Source: Hirundichthys speculiger (Eukaryota > Chordata > Actinopteri > Beloniformes > Exocoetidae). Taken from it: a DNA stretch of 64,000 nt. This document shows positions 35,588 through 48,501 of this stretch, piece after piece. The notes beneath the pieces were generated by a model. That model had not been told where the DNA came from. It ran no database searches and worked only from the letters and a program-made list of their open reading frames with translations. Where the stretch lies: NCBI GenBank assembly GCA_018398805.1, contig JAGFBZ010000747.1, positions 620,001-684,000 on the forward strand, given 5' to 3'. Each line of letters begins with the position of its first letter. Position 1 is the first letter of the stretch. A program made the position numbers and the translations under genes.

Positions 35588-36868
35588 GACCAATCACAGA
35601 AACGAATCAACCAATCACAGAAAAGAGCCAAACAATCACACAAACAAACCAACCAATCAGAGAAACGAACCAAACAATCACATAAACGAACCAACCAATC
35701 AGAGAAACGAACCAACCAATCACAGAAACGAACCAACCAATCACAGAAACGAACCAACCAATCACAGAAACGAACCAACCAATCAGAGAAACGAACCAAC
35801 CAATCACAGAAACAAACCAACCAATCACAGAAAAGAACCAACCAATGACAGAAACGAACCAACCAATCACAGAAACAAACCAACCAATCAGAGAAACGAA
35901 CCAACCAATCACAGAAAAGAACCAAACAATGACAGAAACGAACCAGCGAATCACAGAAACGAACCAACGAATCACAGAAACAAACCAACCAATCACAGAA
36001 ATGAACAAACCAATCACAGAAACGAACCAACCAATCACAGAAACGAACCAACCAATCACAGAAACGAACCAAACAATCACAGAAACGAACCAACCAATCA
36101 CAGAAAAGAACCAACCAATCACAGAAACAAACCAACCAATCAGAGAAACAAACCAACCAATCACAGAAACGAACCAACCAATCTCTAAAATGAAACAACC
36201 AATCACAGAAACGAACCAACCAATCTCTAAAATGAACCAACCAATCACAGAAACGAACCAACCAATCTCTAAAATGAACCAACCAAACACAGAAATGAAC
36301 CAACCAATCACATAAACGAACCAACCAATCACAGAAATGAACCAACCAATCACAGAAACGAACAAACCAATCACAGAAACAAACCAACCAATCAGAGAAA
36401 CGAACCAACCAATCACAGAAATGAACAAACCAATCACAGAAACAAACCAACCTATCACAGAAACAAACCAACCAATCAGAGAAACGAACCAACCAATCAC
36501 AGAAACGAACCAACCAATCACAGAAACAAACCAACCAATCACAGAAACAAACCAACCAATCTCTAAAATGAACCAACCAATCACAGAAACGAACCAACCA
36601 ATATCTAAAATGAACCAACCAATCACAGAAACGAACCAACCAATCACAGAAACAAACCAACCAATCACAGAAACAAACCAACCAATCACAGAAACGAACC
36701 AACCAATGACAGAAACGAACCAACCAATCACAGAAACTAACCAACTAATCACAGAAACGAACCAACCAATCACAGAAACTAACCAACTAATCACAGAAAC
36801 GAACCAACCAATCACAGAAAAGAACCAACCAATTACAGAAATGAACCAACCAATCAGTAAAATGAAGC
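35588..36868. repeat. 21-bp minisatellite, about 60 copies
   Basis: The unit is close to AACCAACCAATCACAGAAACG. Variants include CAGAGAAACG, GACAGAAACG and TCTCTAAAATG endings. Because 21 is divisible by 3, several frames on both strands stay open for 150-450 codons (T-N-Q-P-I-T-E on plus, W-F-V-S-V-I-G on minus). These are repeat artefacts, not genes. Every unit contains CCAAT or a one-base variant. A 42-bp alternation of TCTCTAAAATG and CACAGAAACG units is visible at 36180-36290 and 36560-36640. Confidence 0.97.
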
Positions 36869-37539
36869 ATGTGACACAGGCAGAGCAACAACCAGGCTGG
36901 TGTCCACAAAAGACCTGTAAAATAGTTAGCGGCCCAGTGAGGAAAATCCAACCATTTTCATTCATCATGTCTGCTGCACCTTCACTTTATCCTCTAAAAG
37001 AAGAGCAGTGCATGTAAACTTTAAACCAGAACTGCATGTTAGCGACAGCGTGACATATGGATAACCAATATCTGCTGCTGTCATCAGGAAGTCAGCGTGA
37101 TGTTTATAAATTACGAAACTGATGACTCAATCTCCATACTGAAGGTGAATTAGCCAGTGGTTAACTCAAAACGACGTTAATATTGATGTAAACATTTTGA
37201 CATGTGGCAATATTATAGCTGAATTGCTTTTCTTTAATCTAAAGAAATCCACCAAGATCTCATTACCCTGAGAAAAAAACTGCCCAGCTACATAAATGAT
37301 ACTGGATCATAAACACGAGTGTGGAATTTACCAGGAATCTGTAATGGTTTTCTTCTCGTACATCCAAATCAATATTAGAGTTTTAGTGGCAGAGAAAGAA
37401 CAGATTGAATCAAGTCTCATGTGTTTGATGAATTTAAACTTGTCAATATCAAGTTTCACAACCTCTAAAATTATTCTTCCTGAACATATATGGCAACATA
37501 ATGTCCTTGTATCATGTCTTGGTCACACAAGCTTTAGGC
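36869..37539. other. No recognisable feature
   Basis: Intron sequence between the minisatellite and the next hAT element. Confidence 0.5.
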
Positions 37540-38204
37540 CAGTCCTTCTCAAATAGTGGGGCGGGACCCCTTGGGGGGGCGCTGTGCGATGCCAGGGGGG
37601 GCGCGTGTGACCCCAGGGAACATGTTCATTTTTTATTTTTTTGCCGTACTGGAATAAAGTGTAATTGCACACATACTCCAGTAGGCAGCGGTGGCGCTCT
37701 CATTGTCCCAGTGGGTTCAGGGAGTATTAGCTATATTGTGTCGGGTTTTTTGCACGGACATGTGTGCACGCAGGACAGAGCAGGAGATATGAAGTGACAC
37801 CACTCAAAAGACACCAGGGAAACATATTTAACAGGGATAAAAGGAAAGATGGAGAGAAACAGAGATAATGAGACAAACGAAAGTCATCAGAAAGTTAAGA
37901 CGAGGAAATATGACGATGCTGATGTAGCGCTTGGCTTCACTGTGACTACGGTGGGATTGATGCACTTTAAATCTTTACAGACTTCAAAACCATTTTCATA
38001 AAGTTAATGTTTGTTATAAGTTGATCTATATTTCTTTTTTTTGTTTCCCTTAATATTGATAAGGATACGCTATTATGCAGAGGTGTACTTACAATAATTT
38101 TATAGACAAATTATACTATTTATAGTCACGGTGGGGAGGAGGGGGGCGTGAAATGTTTTCTCTTTCCTAGAGGGGGCGCAGCAGAAAATAATTGAGAAGC
38201 ACTG
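37540..38204 (+). mobile_element. hAT (Charlie-like) element with a transposase fragment
   Basis: The ends are CAGTCCTTCTCAAATAGTGG and ATTGAGAAGCACTG. A perfect duplication CTTTAGGC flanks it (37532-37539 and 38205-38212). Around 37850-37960 a plus frame contains R-K-Y-D-D-A-D-V-A-L-G-F-T, like the N-terminal K-R-K-Y-x-E-x-Y-x-x-x-G-F-T motif of hAT transposases related to SCAND3/ZBED9. The rest of the enzyme is gone. Confidence 0.88.
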
Positions 38205-38212
38205 CTTTAGGC

Positions 38213-39861
38213 GAAAACCCTGAGGCAGCCTTTAATACATGTTATTGTGTATTCAAAAAACATCTTCGGCTGGGCTATAATTATAACCCTGCAAAGCAAG
38301 AAAATGTTCTGACTACATCTCTGCCACATCCAAAGCAAATACAACCAGCAACGTTAATGTAACCATTTCTGTATTTCCATGAAACCAGCAATGTATGCAA
38401 TAAGGAACTGAGAACAGATTAGGTTCCAACATCTCAGCGGGAATCTGCAAACACACACTGACTCAGTCTGCATAAAAATGCATAGTTTATATAAGAACAA
38501 TGTGCGGAGGGCTTAAACTCCCACCAGTGCTTTCCATTTTTTTAAACCAACCATGTGGAATGAAAGAAATAGTCCTGTAGGACGAGCTATCTCACTGCTG
38601 TGTTTTTGATATGAGGTCGTGCTCTGTATCCACAATAAGTATCCAGTTTCTGCTTATGTATTCCTTGATACAAGTCATGGTTCCATAGCAACAAGCTGGA
38701 GCCTTTTATGGCCCCTGTGTTGCTGTGGGGTGCAATGAAATCATGTTCCAGTTCTCTCGTAGATGTGCACTATGAAAGGCAGCGACACAGTTTGGCCATC
38801 TTATTGCTTTAACCTCATTAAGCATCACGTAATTGCATTAAAATGGATGAGTCTCTTGCAGAGGAAACCAAGGCTTAGGTGCAAATAAACAAATTTGCTG
38901 TTTAAAAGTTCTCCATCTATCAGTTTCATATTCTTCCCGATAGCAGTGTAATGTGTACACTCTGTAAAGTTATATGATGGTCCCGTTCCACCCTCCGATG
39001 TTTTACATTATTGAGAGGTGATGTGGCGTGACACCCTGAGCTGATCAGCGGAGCTCTCTCACAACTAATGAGTGACAAATCACAATTCAAGCCAACGGGT
39101 CACATCCACTCCATGTAGGAGCCTTGGTCAGCTGTGTTAGCAGGAAATGGGAGGTGGAGGGTGAGTGAGCTTCTGCTGACGCCGATGAAACCGCTGCCCT
39201 CTATCCAGAGACAGAAGATGCACATCATCCTACTTATCTTAATGTAATATTACTAACATGAAGCAGCGGTCGGCAGCTTTTCATTCCAGAAACATGCTGT
39301 GGTAAATGATGTCATGGACCCTTTTTTTGTAATGTGCTTAACTGTTAAATAAACGCTCTTAAGACACAGTGACACATGACTGAAAAGCACTGACACCGCA
39401 TGCAGACGGTCTCTTTTTTCAGTCACTTGTGGACGTAGCTTGTGGCAACCTGTATTCACTTCCTTTTATCGAATCACATTTCCGCAAGGCAACAGTTCTT
39501 ATTTTTTCAGGAGTTTACCTCTCTGGCTTTTAGGTGAGGACAGGATTACTTAAATGTCTGAGCTGTGCTGCCTTTGCTACTAAACCTTTCATTCAGTACA
39601 TCAATTCATTGTTAATAACAGGAACTACTTGTTGAGTTTTCCCAGCTAAATGGTAATTGTGGGACTATTTCATCCAACAATAGATTAAAAAAATGAATAA
39701 AATGAAAAGTTAGAACTGACAGATGAGTCAATTCAAAATGAAACTGACAAGATGTCAGATTTTGAAATCCTGTGCCATACAGAGACAGAGATGACATGTC
39801 ATGTAAATGAGATAAATAACATGAGGCTATTTAGTTTGTTTTAAAAAGGAGCAAGCTATAG
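38213..39861. other. No recognisable feature
   Basis: Intron sequence. No coding, TIR or tandem structure was recognised. Confidence 0.5.
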
Positions 39862-40984
39862 TAGGGAAGCACGATAACTGTTTTTTAAAAAACCGATACC
39901 GATAACCGATAACTTTCAGCTCCTAAATGCCGATACCAATAATCGATAACACACACATATACCTGAGATAATTACATCAATACTATGAACAAAACCAAAA
40001 ATAGTTTTTGACTTTTTAAACAGATATTTATTTTTTCCAAAGAAAAACTATTGACAAACCTCTCAAACATTTTCATAAAGCTATTAAACAATCCCATTTG
40101 ATATCTTAAATTAACTTAAATAAGGTTCATTACTGACTGATATAAAAAATAAAGGCTCCTTGAACTGATGGAAATACATGCATCAGAATTACTAACTGAA
40201 AAAGATTAACATTTCAAGGATTTTGGCTTGTGGTTCCATTTAAATTGATACCTTTAATTAACGTAAATGAGGTTTAGTAGTTTTTAGTTTTTATTCTCAT
40301 GGAAGTTTTAGATGAGAGGAATGAGGAAGAGGGGAGACTGCTGCTGGCTTGCACACGTTAGCATTAGCTTCCGTTAGCTCGCGTTAGCACGATTTCAAAA
40401 CTACATGGAAGCGATTGTTATGTTGTAGGTGGCTGATTGGGTTTTACGTATCAAAGCTTGTGCTTCCCTCCTCGTAGAATTCGCTTGGAGGATTCGTCAC
40501 AAATAACCACCAAACTATCTTCTTCTGAAATTTTAACGAAGTTCCACACCGCCATGTTTGTTGTGATCAGCGCTGTGCTGCAGGCTGCATTCAAGGTGTA
40601 ACGTAAATTCCTCCGTTCTCTTGTTTGCTAGTCGTTCTTTCAGCTTTTTCTATTTTTTTTTCTTTTTTATGTGTAACAGGAGGGGAAATACTGCGAATAT
40701 CAATTCAAGTTAGCAACTACTAAAATTATGACCGACTTAACAAGTTTTTTTTCTGGCATGAGGGGGTATTCTTGATTTTCCTTATTGAGTAATCGTTTTT
40801 CTGATTATGAAGATGTCACTTGAACATAACATTCACTGAAAGTCATTCAAGGCTCAGAGGGAGCGAGGCACTGCCGTGTTGACAAAAATATATATGTTAT
40901 CGGGGCTATTCGTCGTGATATAGGAGTTATCAGGATGATGTCATAATTTCCTGTTAACGGCCTGATAGTTATCGTGCACCCCTA
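39862..40984 (-). mobile_element. hAT-like element, family I copy 3
   Basis: The left end is TAGGGAAGCACGATAA and the right end finishes TTATCGTGCACCCCTA. The interior matches copy 1 without its nested insertion; TTACTGAC at 40130-40137 is present once. The flanks AGCTATAG and CTTTTCTG do not match, so the duplication has decayed or an end has been rearranged. Confidence 0.88.
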
Positions 40985-42263
40985 CTTTTCTGCCATGTGA
41001 AAAAAGTTACGTCAACAGTGCAGGTGGTTCTTAGATTTTCACCAGTAACCTGGTCACCCACTCTATCAACACTGATGTGCATTAATCTTCACTGGAGACC
41101 CAATCCGCACTACTATTTAAAAAAGAATTCTCCTGACATTTCTTCTTTGATTTCTTTGTTCATATCCACTGTGAGGATGACAGACCGAGGCGTTCAGTAT
41201 GGCTGCCCTGCTTCTGTTTCTCTCATGTATCGCAAAAAGGCAAAAGGGAAAGAACCTGTACCTCCCCCACAACGCCAATGAGTCTCAGAAGCCATTTTCC
41301 ATTAGATCCAGACTTTAACCCCAGTGACCTCCACATATACAGAAAAGCTCACTCCACCCCCCACGAGAAAGGGGAAGTGAATTTGTGTTACTGCATAAGA
41401 TGCAAACCCTCTCTGCACTGACAATGCAAGTCAACACTACAGCTCAACTGTGTACGATATGAGTGTCTCAGCAGGATTAAAATGAGTTCCCGTGGTGAGG
41501 AGTGGAGACCTGAACGTCTTCTAAACTGTTTCTGAATAGCATTCTCAAACAGCATGAATGGCGAGCAGAAAGCATCCTGCTCCCCCTCCCCTTCCTCCTC
41601 CTACTTCTCCTCCTCCTTCTGCACTACCTGATTGTCTGCCTCTTGGGAGATTGTGTTAAAAAAGTGTGAATGATGTTTACCCGTGTTACTTGACAGAGGC
41701 AGGTCATCTGCTGTCTGATCCTGCATGAGTACGCCTGCATGTCTGTGTCCGTCAGGGTTTAGTTTGACTGCTCCAGGGTTACGAAGGGGAGAGAAAACTA
41801 CCACCATTACAGGCCAGGCTCAGTCTGCTTTTATACCATAAGACTGCCAATCCTGATGGACAGCGCACTCCTATCATTTCCAGTCGGACTCATTCAGAAC
41901 AGAACAGCTAACATACAACTGTCCCAGCAGGAAAAGGCATGACGTCAGTCATCTCCTGAACTGCAGAAGGTCTTGACCATGTCGGTTCTTTGTCCAGACA
42001 GAAAAACATACATGCAGCGGAGGTTTTGCTATGTCACGCTATGGTCCAGGTTTTACGTTACAGTGACTCTCCCAGAGAAAGGTTGCAGACACAACTGCTG
42101 CTGGTTATGCAGGTGGTTTGCATCATCTGCAGTATATTTACATGCACATCTCCTGACAGCTTACTGTCCTCCAGACAGCATCACACTCTATCCATCAGGG
42201 TAAAAGGGGAAAACTGCGCTCATAGTTTGTTAATGACGCAACATACTTTTTAATACTTATAAC
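40985..42263. other. No recognisable feature
   Basis: Intron sequence with a pyrimidine-rich stretch near 41580-41620. No gene was recognised. Confidence 0.5.
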
Positions 42264-43209
42264 TAGTGCTGGGCGGTATGACCAAAAATTTATATCATGG
42301 TATTTTTCAAAATTATATCGATTTCACAGTATCACGGTATTTTTCTTTTTTTGAAGGCACAACTGGGTGTTAACCACATTTTCTAATCATTTAGAGAGGA
42401 ATTGCTGCAGTAAATTGTCTTAGAATGACCTATTTTACTGTCACGAGGAGTGAATATTGTAGAAAAACATTCATATCTACACTAGTATTAATACAGGTTT
42501 GCATGGCCTCACAAAATGATACTATTTACAAAGAGGTGGCACTCGTTATTCTAATTAAGTGAAGGAATCAGAATGAATGATAGTTGCAGTTAAAATACAG
42601 AAACCTTTTATTTTTCACATTTAGCAAACAACTTGAAAAAACATATTTTGTAAAAAATCAACATTAACTACACAATGTAAACAGCGTTCTTGAGATATTT
42701 CAACAAATAAATAGTAAACAAAGTATGCAACTTGCAAAATTCAAGTTTTGAAAAAAAAAAGGATTATCCTGTAGCAGCATAAAAAGCAGCAGATAGCTGG
42801 TGTAGCCTCCTGCGGCTACAACTTTAGCTCGGCAACATTTGCAGATTATTGTAGTTTGTTGGACGTCGTCTTTTTTAAATCCAAAGAACTTCCTCACGAC
42901 AGACACGGCTCCTGGTTTAGGAAGAAGTTCCTCAGTCTCATGTTGCCGTTCTGGAGCGTCCACTTCGGGACTTTCTCTGTTTGCAGCCATCACCGTTTAA
43001 CCAGAAACTAGTAGCGTGTTGTGCCTCCAGTGCAACAGCAAAACAGTCCCCTGTCAAACAATGTTCTGCGGCACTTACGTTCCGCCGCGCGGCGTTCCCA
43101 ACGTTGTGTACGCTACAGTACATACTTACCGGTATTACGGTATATGAAACATTCATATAAGAAAAATAAACACCAGTATTTGGTATGAACCGGGTACCGC
43201 CCAGCACTA
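42264..43209 (-). mobile_element. Non-autonomous hAT-like element, family II copy 2 (inverted)
   Basis: The ends are TAGTGCTGGGCGGTATGACC and GGGTACCGCCCAGCACTA. A perfect duplication CTTATAAC flanks it (42256-42263 and 43210-43217). It carries the BED exon on the minus strand and lacks about 320 bp present in the copy at 3820. Confidence 0.95.
42781..42990 (-). pseudogene. hAT transposase fragment: BED finger (family II copy 2)
   Basis: From ATG 42990 it reads M-A-A-N-R-E-S-P-E-V and contains R-K-F-F-G-F and C-K-C-C. The conserved aromatic W of the other copy is replaced by R, and the N-T-S-N-L segment is altered to Y-T-S-Y-L with the His residues lost. The finger is therefore unlikely to fold. 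Confidence 0.78.
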
Positions 43210-43217
43210 CTTATAAC

Positions 43218-44041
43218 TATTATGAATGCAGAGGGTCTACTCTGATGTGAGGAGTCCTCGAACTACATGTCACATGATGATGAAGATTTCTCGCCAGAAA
43301 AAAACAATATTGTATTGATTTCCTAAAGGCTTTAAGAGCACTCAACAGTGATTAACTGGAGCATCGACACCAGAACGGAGTAACATAATAAATATTGATT
43401 GCAAGGACTTTCTCCACCGCTGAATATCTCCTAATAAAATCAGCATATACATTATCCATAGTTAAATGTGCACTGGAACACAGCCGTTACCATCTGGTTG
43501 TGGTTCAGGCTTGTTACCTTGCTGATAGGAATGAAAAGTCAGTTTCTAAAGCACACGTGTCTGTGCAGGAGTGAGATGTAACATAGTCTTTGCATCCACG
43601 CCACTGCACCCACCGCCGCCAGTGAATATGGAGGTTGTAGCCATGGCACAACAGACCAAACCACTTTTACTGCATTACAGCACTCTGGCATTATAAATGG
43701 GAGGTTGGGGATCCTTGCACCAACACGGCATGCGTGGCTCCAGTATGCACGGCTGCAGCATGCGTGGCTGCAGCAGCACGGTGTTTACAGGTGTAGTCCT
43801 GGGAAAGACAGATGAATCAACCAAGCCACAGCAACTCATCACAGGGCTCACGGGTTGCGTACCAAACTCACTTTGTGAATACGAATAGCATGCAGATGGT
43901 AGTGAGCCTTCATTATAGGATGGAATAATAAGTATGAGGTACAGTCACTGAAGCCTGACCGTGAATTCTGATTGTTCCCATACGAGCCAGTCAGATGATA
44001 AATGAAGCAGAAGGGCAGCAAACGTATGCAACAGTAAAAAT
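43218..44041. other. No recognisable feature
   Basis: Intron sequence. A degenerate short repeat of GCATGCGTGGCTGCAG type is seen at about 43725-43780. Confidence 0.5.
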
Positions 44042-45157
44042 TAGAGACGTTTTGATACCATTTTTTTCCCTCCCGATACCGATTCTGATTCTTGAGCCGT
44101 GGGTATTGGCCGATACCGACTACTGATCCGAATATGATATTTAAAAAAAATTGCACCATGCCTTACTGTAATATAATTATCATTGTTTTAAAAAATGGAT
44201 AAAAACAGCAAATACAAGCCATTTATGTCTATATTTATTTCCAAAAAGAAGAGTATAAAACAGTATTGCAAAATGCAAGTGCAATTGAACTAAAATAAAT
44301 TTTCTTTGTAGTCATTTTATAACGTCTTAAAACTTAAAAGTCAGTTACAGCTTTGTTCACCTTACATTTCTTTGTAATTTAGTGGTATATTCACTGCTAA
44401 AATTTGCTGAACGGAAATTCATTGAACGATAATTCGAAGCAATAATTCACATGACGGCATCGAAGAGTGCAATGAAATTTTGAGGGCTTGAAACAAAAGA
44501 ATGAACAAGTTTTTTGAGGGCAGCATTTTTTTTTAGGTTTTTTTTAGGCAAATTTCACAGCAGGTGTCTTAGTGTTCAGCACTTTTGCCTCACAGCTAGA
44601 AGGTTCCTGGTTAGAACCTCAGCAGGTCTTTCTGTGTGGAGTTTCCATGTTCTCCCCGTGCTTGCGCGGGTTTTCTCCGGGTACTCCGGCTTCCGCCCAC
44701 AGTCCAAAGACATGCATGTCAGATTGATTGGTGGTTCTAAATTCCCCGTAGGAGTGAGTGAGTGTGAGTGGTTGTTTGTCTGCATGTGGCTCTGATGGAC
44801 TGGAGACCTGTCCAGGGTGTACCCCTGCCTTTCGCCCGTAGACGGCTGGGATAGACTCCAGCAGATCTCCATGACCCTTCGAATTATGAAACGGGTATAG
44901 ATAATGGATGAATGGATGGCAAATTTCACAGAAATTCTCCAAAATTCAGCGAATTTCGGCCCAGTTTCTTTTTGGTGGTAGTGTAACGGAAGTAACCAGT
45001 AAATAAATCATTCAATATAAATTACTTGGTATCGGTTGATGCCTGGACTCCTGGACTCTCCGATACAGATACCGATACCGATACCAATATCAATACCAGC
45101 GTTTTTGGCAGTATCGGAGCAATTTCCGATACTGGTATCGGAATCGGAACAACACTG
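44042..45157. mobile_element. hAT-like element, CCGATA family, with nested SINE
   Basis: The left end is TAGAGACGTTTTGATACC and the right end, read inward on the minus strand, is CAGTGTTGTTCCGATTCC. A perfect duplication GTAAAAAT flanks it (44034-44041 and 45158-45165). CCGATA or GGTATCGG submotifs are repeated near both ends. The TIRs are only partly matched. Confidence 0.85.
44561..44917 (+). mobile_element. ATGG-tailed SINE-like element, second copy
   Basis: It shares the body TTTCTGTGTGGAGTTTCCAT and TAGACGGCTGGGATAGACTC with the copy at 29735 and ends in ATGG repeats. A perfect 14-bp duplication, GGCAAATTTCACAG, flanks it (44547-44560 and 44918-44931). The first 20 bases differ from the other copy. 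Confidence 0.9.
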
Positions 45158-45165
45158 GTAAAAAT

Positions 45166-47960
45166 GTTAAAAAGTTTGAAGGATTTTATGACTTCTGAGA
45201 AGTCATAAGACTGTCTTTACTGGAAGTGTTTTAGGTCATAACTAAAGTACACGAGAATAAGAAAGTCTGACTGAATTCCTTTTCTGTTATGTGGCACTGA
45301 AGCAGTATGATACAACATTTATGCGGTTATAATTAACAAGCTAATTTGTTGACCAAGCTCGAAAACGGTGTCAAGGGATCAAAAAGTATATTTATGAGGT
45401 AAACATGAGGTAATAGATTAAAGCAAAAAGACCTCTGTTCACGTTCAAATCTTGGCTTCAGTTTCATTTGAAGGAATATTTGCTGACTTTTACAAAACCT
45501 CATCCAGCCGCCACTATAATCCATGCCTGCTATCTGCAGAAACCAGATGCTAAGTTCCTGCCAGCAGCAGACAACTGCGCATCTCTCACGGTGCTACGTC
45601 ACACATCAGTGATGGAGAAACTAGCTCACAGCTACAGCAGACAAATCGGAGAGAGAGAGCAAACTAAAGCAAATGTTCGACAACATTGTAAAAGCAGCTT
45701 AACCTCCACTGCCTATAGGAGGACCCAAACCACTAAACATTGCAAAAGTTCCTCTGTGCTGCTTTAACAGAAAAGGAGGAACAGACTGAGGCTATGTACA
45801 CACTGGTGTTGCACTTCTGGATCACTACATATCCTTCCCCTGTTCACCAAGCTCATGTCACATGATCTTTACCTGGAGGTGACAAAAGGAGACGAGCCTT
45901 GGCCTCAATTTAAACAACCGCATGGTTGTGTGGTATTGTCGTGTGAATGGAGGTATTTCAAAATAATTAAAAATTTAAACATTGGCAAAGTGTATGATGT
46001 ACATACAGCTTCACATCATTGGTTTTTATGGTTCACTTATTTCTGCATGTGTGGTTTTTTTATCAAGTACATCAGCTTTAAGTAACAGCGATGCCACACT
46101 GGGCTTTACTCCTGGATAGCTACACTTAAATACAAGATCTGAACCTTGAATTTCACAGGGAAAAGCATGTGTCATACATCAAACTCTACATGTGAACATT
46201 TGGAACAACTTGTATGGTGTGTGTGTTGTATATTTTTGGTTTTTTTTTTTTAAACAATCTGTTTTGCAGACACAACTCCTGTTTCCTTGGCCTCAAGGAC
46301 CTGCTTTCTTGTGCCAAAGTCAAAAAGCAAATTAAGACATCCCCTCTCTGTCTTTCTCATCCTCCCACACCATCTCCATCTAACTCTTGTCTCTCTGCAA
46401 AACAGTGACAGATGAACCTCAGACTCTTTGAAGCTCGCTCCATGGAGGGCTCGCTCTGTAAAACCAGCTTTTCTCTTCTTAGTTTCACATCACAGAACCT
46501 CCGCCTCAGTTTGATAAAATATACATATGTGCTATGTATTATGTATAATAGTAGTATTCTTTATGTGTACTATGTCTAAGTATGTGTTACAGCTACTCAG
46601 GCCCCCAAAAGTCACTATCAGGTCAGATTAAAATGGTTCACCTGCCGCAAGCGTATCATGAAAAGTGAATATGTTGCTTAATTTATGGAGCACAATCTAA
46701 AAGACAAAAGGCAGTGAAAGCTGCATGATTCATTTCCAGTTTTTCAGATTGAGGGTTTGGTATGTAGGCTAAGATGAGAAGATACTGAACTGCATTTAGG
46801 TAAACAGATTGAGAAGTCATAAATGTGACCTAAAGCCTTCAACACTTGATGCTGGCTGGGTTTTGATACTTCCCTCTTACTCTCACTCTCTCAGTTTCTT
46901 TTCTCTCTCTGTCACTTTTCAAATATGCAGAACAGGCCTGAAAATGTTTGAGGCCAACCCCGTAAAAAGCAAAGTGGCTTTTGTTTGTTTGTCTTTTTTT
47001 TCTGCCTGAAGAGAGGGGCAACTGTTTTCTTTATAGTGCCTGACATGTCATTGCTCTGCTCCGAATCTGATCGAGGGCATGTTTAGTTTCACTTCCTTCC
47101 TCTATTCCATTTCCTGATTTCCTGTGCATGTCGAGTCTCACGGTTGGTCTGTGTGAGAGCAGCTGGCAGTTTTGTTTCAAACTCTGAATCCGCAGCTTTT
47201 AATCCAGCGTCATGGAAAACCAGACAACAGTGAGCTCAAGGCGTCAAGGCGTCATAATTTTAGTTTCAGCAGAATTACATGTTTTTGTACTTTTGGTCGT
47301 CTGAAGCTGGTAACAGAGTTGGTTATCTCCCTCTTCCTCCATGAGGCTTTTTATGGTGCCACCATCACAAATGACCCAGAAATTCCTTTTTACATTCGTT
47401 CTACAGAGGCCTTTAGTTTTTCTTTAAATACGGGTTATGGACTGTGCTGTTCCCTCCTCTCGTGGCAACTGGACTGTGGCGTTTTTCATAGCACCCTTCT
47501 GCAGAACTTCTCCCTTATCAAATCCAAAATGCTTCCATATGACGGAAGTCCCTCCTTGTCCTTAGGACCAATGTTGCTTTCAGGATGAACAGAAGCCATT
47601 TTTCTAAAGAATTATAGTTAAATTTTATGCTTCCTCTACTTCTATGTATCTACGTATCGACTTGAATCATTTTTGATTGACATCAACCCAAAGTCTATGG
47701 AGACAGATGCAGACGACGCCTGCACCATGTGCGTGTTAGCAGGGATTATTATTTCAAATAGAGATTTCAATTTGAATTCAATGAATTGTTCAGCCACATC
47801 TTGATATGGTATTACCTTGCTCAAAGGTCTCATATTATGCAATTTTGATCCCTATTCATATTCATCATGCGCCACGATATTTAATTTTTTATGATTTAAT
47901 TGGGCCGGGTTATCCAGGATTTAAGGTAGGACTTGTCTACAAATTTTGCAAGTATAAAAA
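45166..47960. other. No recognisable feature
   Basis: About 2.8 kb of intron sequence. Frames up to 138 codons (47172-47588) show no recognisable domain. I see no TIR, tandem repeat or retroposon tail. Confidence 0.5.
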
Positions 47961-48400
47961 CTAGGGCTGGGCAACGATTTAAATTTTAATCGGGATTAAT
48001 CGCATTATTTCCCTGATTAATCACGATTAATCACATTGTATATGCCAAATCAAATAATTAATTCAAAAGTAGTGTAAAATGCACTTTTATTTAAATGTTC
48101 TGCTGCCATATGAACTAAAGTGTCATAACATTTGTTGTTCAAACACTTTTAACTTCAGCACTTGACAGTAACACATATTTAGTGTAAATCTCATCTTAAA
48201 AAATGTAAAATAAAATAAAGCTTATTGCCACTGCCAGGGCATTAATGTCATTCTGTTTTAATAAAAAAAAAAAAAAAAATCCAACAAAATAATTGTAGCT
48301 CAGCACGGGCATAACATAATATATATAATATACAATGACATAACAGAATTACTGCTGTCTATTTTACCAGTTACCAGTTACCAGTTGTGCGTCTTGGCGC
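47961..48400. mobile_element. Left end of a hAT-like element (TTAATCG family)
   Basis: It begins TAGGGCTGGGCAACGATTT, followed by repeated GATTAATCG and CACGATTAATC submotifs. No matching right end was found; 50081-50100 ends GTTGCACCCCTA and looks like the end of a different hAT family. An A-run lies near 48265-48280. Confidence 0.6.
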
Positions 48401-48501
48401 AGCTGATGCGCTTTTTAAAATACTGCAGAACGAATCATTGGATGCGGATTTAAGGATCACGAATAATTAATGTTCCTGTCCTTCCTCGACCACCAACAGT
48501 T

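Noticed and set aside
35588..36868. CRISPR-like array
   Set aside because: Units are contiguous tandem repeats without unique spacers, in a vertebrate intron.
35479..37017. Long open frames of 156-453 codons on both strands
   Set aside because: They follow the 21-bp minisatellite; a period divisible by three keeps frames open and yields only 7-residue repeats.
47172..47588. 138-codon plus-strand ORF as a gene
   Set aside because: No domain, splice context or composition typical of coding sequence was recognised.
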